7,324 bases of DNA from Patescibacteria group bacterium. Its GTDB lineage: Bacteria; Patescibacteriota; Patescibacteriia; Patescibacteriales; JAHJJO01. The notes under the pieces were generated by a model. That model did no database searches, was not told where the DNA came from, and saw only the letters and a list, made by a program, of their open reading frames with translations. The DNA lies in contig JAHJJO010000100.1 of NCBI GenBank assembly GCA_018822835.1, positions 1 to 7,324 of the forward strand. Direction: 5' to 3'. The position numbers were made by a program, and so were the translations under genes. Shown here piece by piece: positions 5,819-7,324 of the stretch. The stretch's first letter is position 1; every line of letters begins with the position of its first letter.

Positions 5819-6674
5819 AAGTGGCTCTTCCTGCGCTACCAAATAATTTTGTTTTATTTATAACAACTTTTTCTACGGCCAAAATTGTCGGTTTAAGCAA
5901 AATCCTTGGATCGGTTTCTTTTTTATTTTTCACGCAATTTTTAATCAAGGCAGAACAAAAAGCGATTTTAATATCACTGCCAATATTAATTATATTAACG
6001 CCTTCTTTAATAGCTTTTTTTATTTTTGCATCCTTTATCCCAGATCCGCCATGCAAAACAAATGGTTTTTTAATTTTGCTTTTTATTTGTTTTAATAAAT
6101 TAATTTTAATATCCTCATTTTCATAAATTCCATGAGCCGTGCCAATGGCGGCGGCAATAGTATCAACATTGGTTGCTTGAACAAATTGAACTACTTCATC
6201 AACATTAGCCAATGGGATATTTTTAATTTTCTTGGATGCACTCCCATGCCCGCCAATAATCGCGCCAACTTCTCCTTGAACCCAAATCCCTTTTGCATGC
6301 GCAATTTCTACTATTTGTTTAGTTAAATTAATATTTTCATCAAGCGGCAAATAAGAGGCATCAATATGAATAGACGTGAAACCAGCATTAATGCATTCAA
6401 AAATAACATCAAAATTTTTACCGTGATCCAAATGCAAAGCAACAGGAACTTGAGCTGCAATATTTTTAGCTACTGTTGAAACAATATGAGTAATTGGTTT
6501 AAGTCCTAAATAATTAATTGTGCTTTCAGAAACTTGAATAATCACTGGCGACTTTACTTTAATAACAGCTTGAGCTACACCCAAAATAGATTCTAAATTA
6601 TGAACATTAAAAGCCCCAACAGCATAGTTGTCTTTTTTAGCATTTTTAATTATATCTTTTATGTGAACCAACAT
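5817..6674 (-). CDS. fba: Class II fructose-bisphosphate aldolase family protein
   Basis: Class II aldolases use zinc to join or cleave dihydroxyacetone phosphate and an aldehyde, most often fructose-1,6-bisphosphate in glycolysis. The 285-residue product forms the expected TIM barrel. AFNVHN is at 21-26 and LDHG at 82-85, holding the catalytic Asp83 and zinc ligand His84. GEVG with Glu135 is at 134-137. Zinc ligands His181 (GTAHG) and His208 (HGGSG) follow. A phosphate-binding NIGSD-type segment is at 230-234, where most relatives have N-x-x-T-D. The length fits the FbaA/GatY/KbaY family. The subgroup with tagatose-bisphosphate or other substrates cannot be excluded by eye. The ATG at 6674 has a poly-T stretch rather than a Shine-Dalgarno sequence upstream. 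The TAG stop abuts the repeat arm at 5818. Neighbours give no pathway context. Confidence 0.93.
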   Translation of the reverse strand: MLVHIKDIIKNAKKDNYAVGAFNVHNLESILGVAQAVIKVKSPVIIQVSESTINYLGLKPITHIVSTVAKNIAAQVPVALHLDHGKNFDVIFECINAGFTSIHIDASYLPLDENINLTKQIVEIAHAKGIWVQGEVGAIIGGHGSASKKIKNIPLANVDEVVQFVQATNVDTIAAAIGTAHGIYENEDIKINLLKQIKSKIKKPFVLHGGSGIKDAKIKKAIKEGVNIINIGSDIKIAFCSALIKNCVKNKKETDPRILLKPTILAVEKVVINKTKLFGSAGRAT

Positions 6675-6680
6675 AAAAAA

Positions 6681-6876
6681 ATTTTCAATTTCTAATTTTC
6701 AATTTTCAAATAATTTTTAATAACTTAATTTTTAAATAATTCACTGGCCTCGCTGGAATCTACCCGCCGATTCGACGGGGGATTCCAGTGCATAAAAACA
6801 TCAACCGTCAATAAATTTTGTTTAGATAATTAAAAAATTGAATCATTGAAAATTGTTTGAAAATTGAAAATTTTTT
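6681..6876. repeat. AATTTTCAATT inverted repeat upstream of the aldolase gene
   Basis: The left arm (6681-6718, ATTTTCAATTTCTAATTTTC-like) and right arm (6837-6876, ending AATTGAAAATTTTTTT) are imperfect reverse complements. Together with the hairpin between them they occupy nearly the whole 210-base spacer between the FG-GAP gene and the aldolase gene. Apart from the hairpin I see no clear promoter. It is a further sequence type among the inverted repeats of the window. Confidence 0.65.
6753..6788. repeat. GC-rich hairpin sharing the recG palindrome core
   Basis: CTGGAATC (6753-6760) pairs exactly with GATTCCAG (6781-6788). Inside is CCCGCCGATTCGACGGG (6763-6779), itself a palindrome with one mismatch. 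The central 15 bases are identical to the core of the palindrome in recG (1633-1647) at 13 positions, and the two differences fall on the same mirror pair. The remainder of the arms differs. A second CACTGG at 6742 could compete for the right arm. Confidence 0.75.
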
Positions 6877-6884
6877 TACTTACT

Positions 6885-7324
6885 TTAAAGTCGCACAGTT
6901 CCCACACGGATTCCTCCCCTAAACTCCTCCTCATATCCATAAAAAGATCCGATAAGCATGCCATTAACTTCAAAAACGCGTGCGTGCGGAGTGCCTCCCG
7001 GGCCTGCTCCTGTAATTATCTCCACTAAACCATCGTTGTCAACATCCCCGACAGCGACATTGATGCCTCCACGGAAATTTTGATCATAGGCAAAAAATTG
7101 TCCTTGCACTTTTCCTGTGTTATCAAAAATTCTAACATGCGGTCCTCCTCCCTTCCCAGGGGTGGTAATAATTTCATCCTTTTTTTTGCCTGCCCTTCTG
7201 TTAATATCCCCGACAGCGACATTGACGCCTCCACGGAAATTTTGATCATAGGCAAAAAATTGTCCTTGCACTTTTCCTGTGTTATCAAAAATTCTAATAT
7301 GCGGACCTCCTGTAAAACCAGCTC
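6885..7324 (-). CDS. FG-GAP/beta-propeller repeat protein, C-terminal part (cut by window edge)
   Basis: The frame is open from the right edge (first full codon at 7322) to TAA at 6885, giving 145 residues. It consists of repeats of the form GGPHVRIFDNTGK.QGQFFAYDQNFRGG.NVAVGD.DNDG..EIITG. These match FG-GAP/VCBS-like blades, which build beta-propellers and often bind calcium through the D-x-D-x-D-G loop. In the last repeat the loop is intact (DVDNDG). In the preceding repeat it is replaced by INRRAGKKKDE, three residues longer, which should not bind calcium in the same way. Such proteins are usually secreted and involved in surface contacts, but the signal peptide, if any, lies outside the window. 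The gene is less AT-rich than its neighbours and contains near-identical tandem copies, pointing to recent internal duplication. The GTG at 7271 is an internal valine, not the start. Confidence 0.85.
   Translation of the reverse strand, partial: AGFTGGPHIRIFDNTGKVQGQFFAYDQNFRGGVNVAVGDINRRAGKKKDEIITTPGKGGGPHVRIFDNTGKVQGQFFAYDQNFRGGINVAVGDVDNDGLVEIITGAGPGGTPHARVFEVNGMLIGSFYGYEEEFRGGIRVGTVRL
7044..7311. repeat. Tandem 162-bp repeat within the FG-GAP gene
   Basis: Bases 7044-7149 and 7206-7311 are the same except for three substitutions in 106 bases. The spacing is 162 bases, or 54 codons. The part between them (about 7150-7205) differs from the corresponding part of the neighbouring repeat. A third, much more diverged copy lies at about 6898-7010. 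Confidence 0.9.

Noticed and set aside
5821..6326. Two rightward open frames inside the aldolase gene
   Set aside because: They are antisense to a well-conserved enzyme; their hydrophobic composition is the mirror of AT-rich coding sequence.
7025..7288. Second leftward open frame in the FG-GAP region
   Set aside because: It is a shifted frame of the same tandem repeat, open twice only because the repeat is duplicated.

Overview
The window looks like a piece of a small, AT-rich bacterial genome, most plausibly a member of the Candidate Phyla Radiation (Patescibacteria). Grounds for this: lysine-, asparagine- and isoleucine-rich proteins; no clear Shine-Dalgarno sequence ahead of any start; an FG-GAP/propeller protein of a kind I associate with Parcubacteria-type genomes; and dense AT-rich inverted repeats between genes. 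The lineage is inference, since no marker gene is present.

Layout: the left edge holds the first 34 codons of a minus-strand IS481-like transposase with its own promoter. A hairpin followed by a T-run separates it from recG on the plus strand. recG and recJ converge tail to tail across a 31-bp-arm inverted repeat. Leftward genes then follow: recJ, a 39-residue membrane miniprotein, tRNA-Thr(GGT), a membrane-anchored TPR protein, a class II fructose-bisphosphate aldolase, and the C-terminal part of an FG-GAP repeat protein cut by the right edge. RecG (branch-migration helicase) and RecJ (single-strand 5'-3' exonuclease) share a DNA-repair theme. The other genes look like ordinary scattered CPR neighbours rather than one operon.

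The most striking content is the repeats. Almost every spacer holds an inverted repeat, of at least four sequence types. Some reach into genes. A 69-bp near-perfect palindrome sits in frame inside recG. A second AT-rich repeat lies in frame upstream of it. The recG/recJ repeat supplies the last codons and stop codon of both genes at mirror-symmetric positions. The stop codon of the TPR gene lies in a repeat arm, and that of the aldolase gene lies at an arm's edge. A repeat arm also appears to carry the promoter of tRNA-Thr. The recG palindrome shares a 15-bp core (13/15 identical) with an intergenic hairpin upstream of the aldolase gene. This resembles the Rickettsia palindromic elements in behaviour, not demonstrably in sequence.

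A second theme is that -10-like hexamers end 6 to 8 bases before the start codon of four genes (transposase, recG, miniprotein, TPR protein). With the absence of Shine-Dalgarno sequences this suggests leaderless mRNAs.
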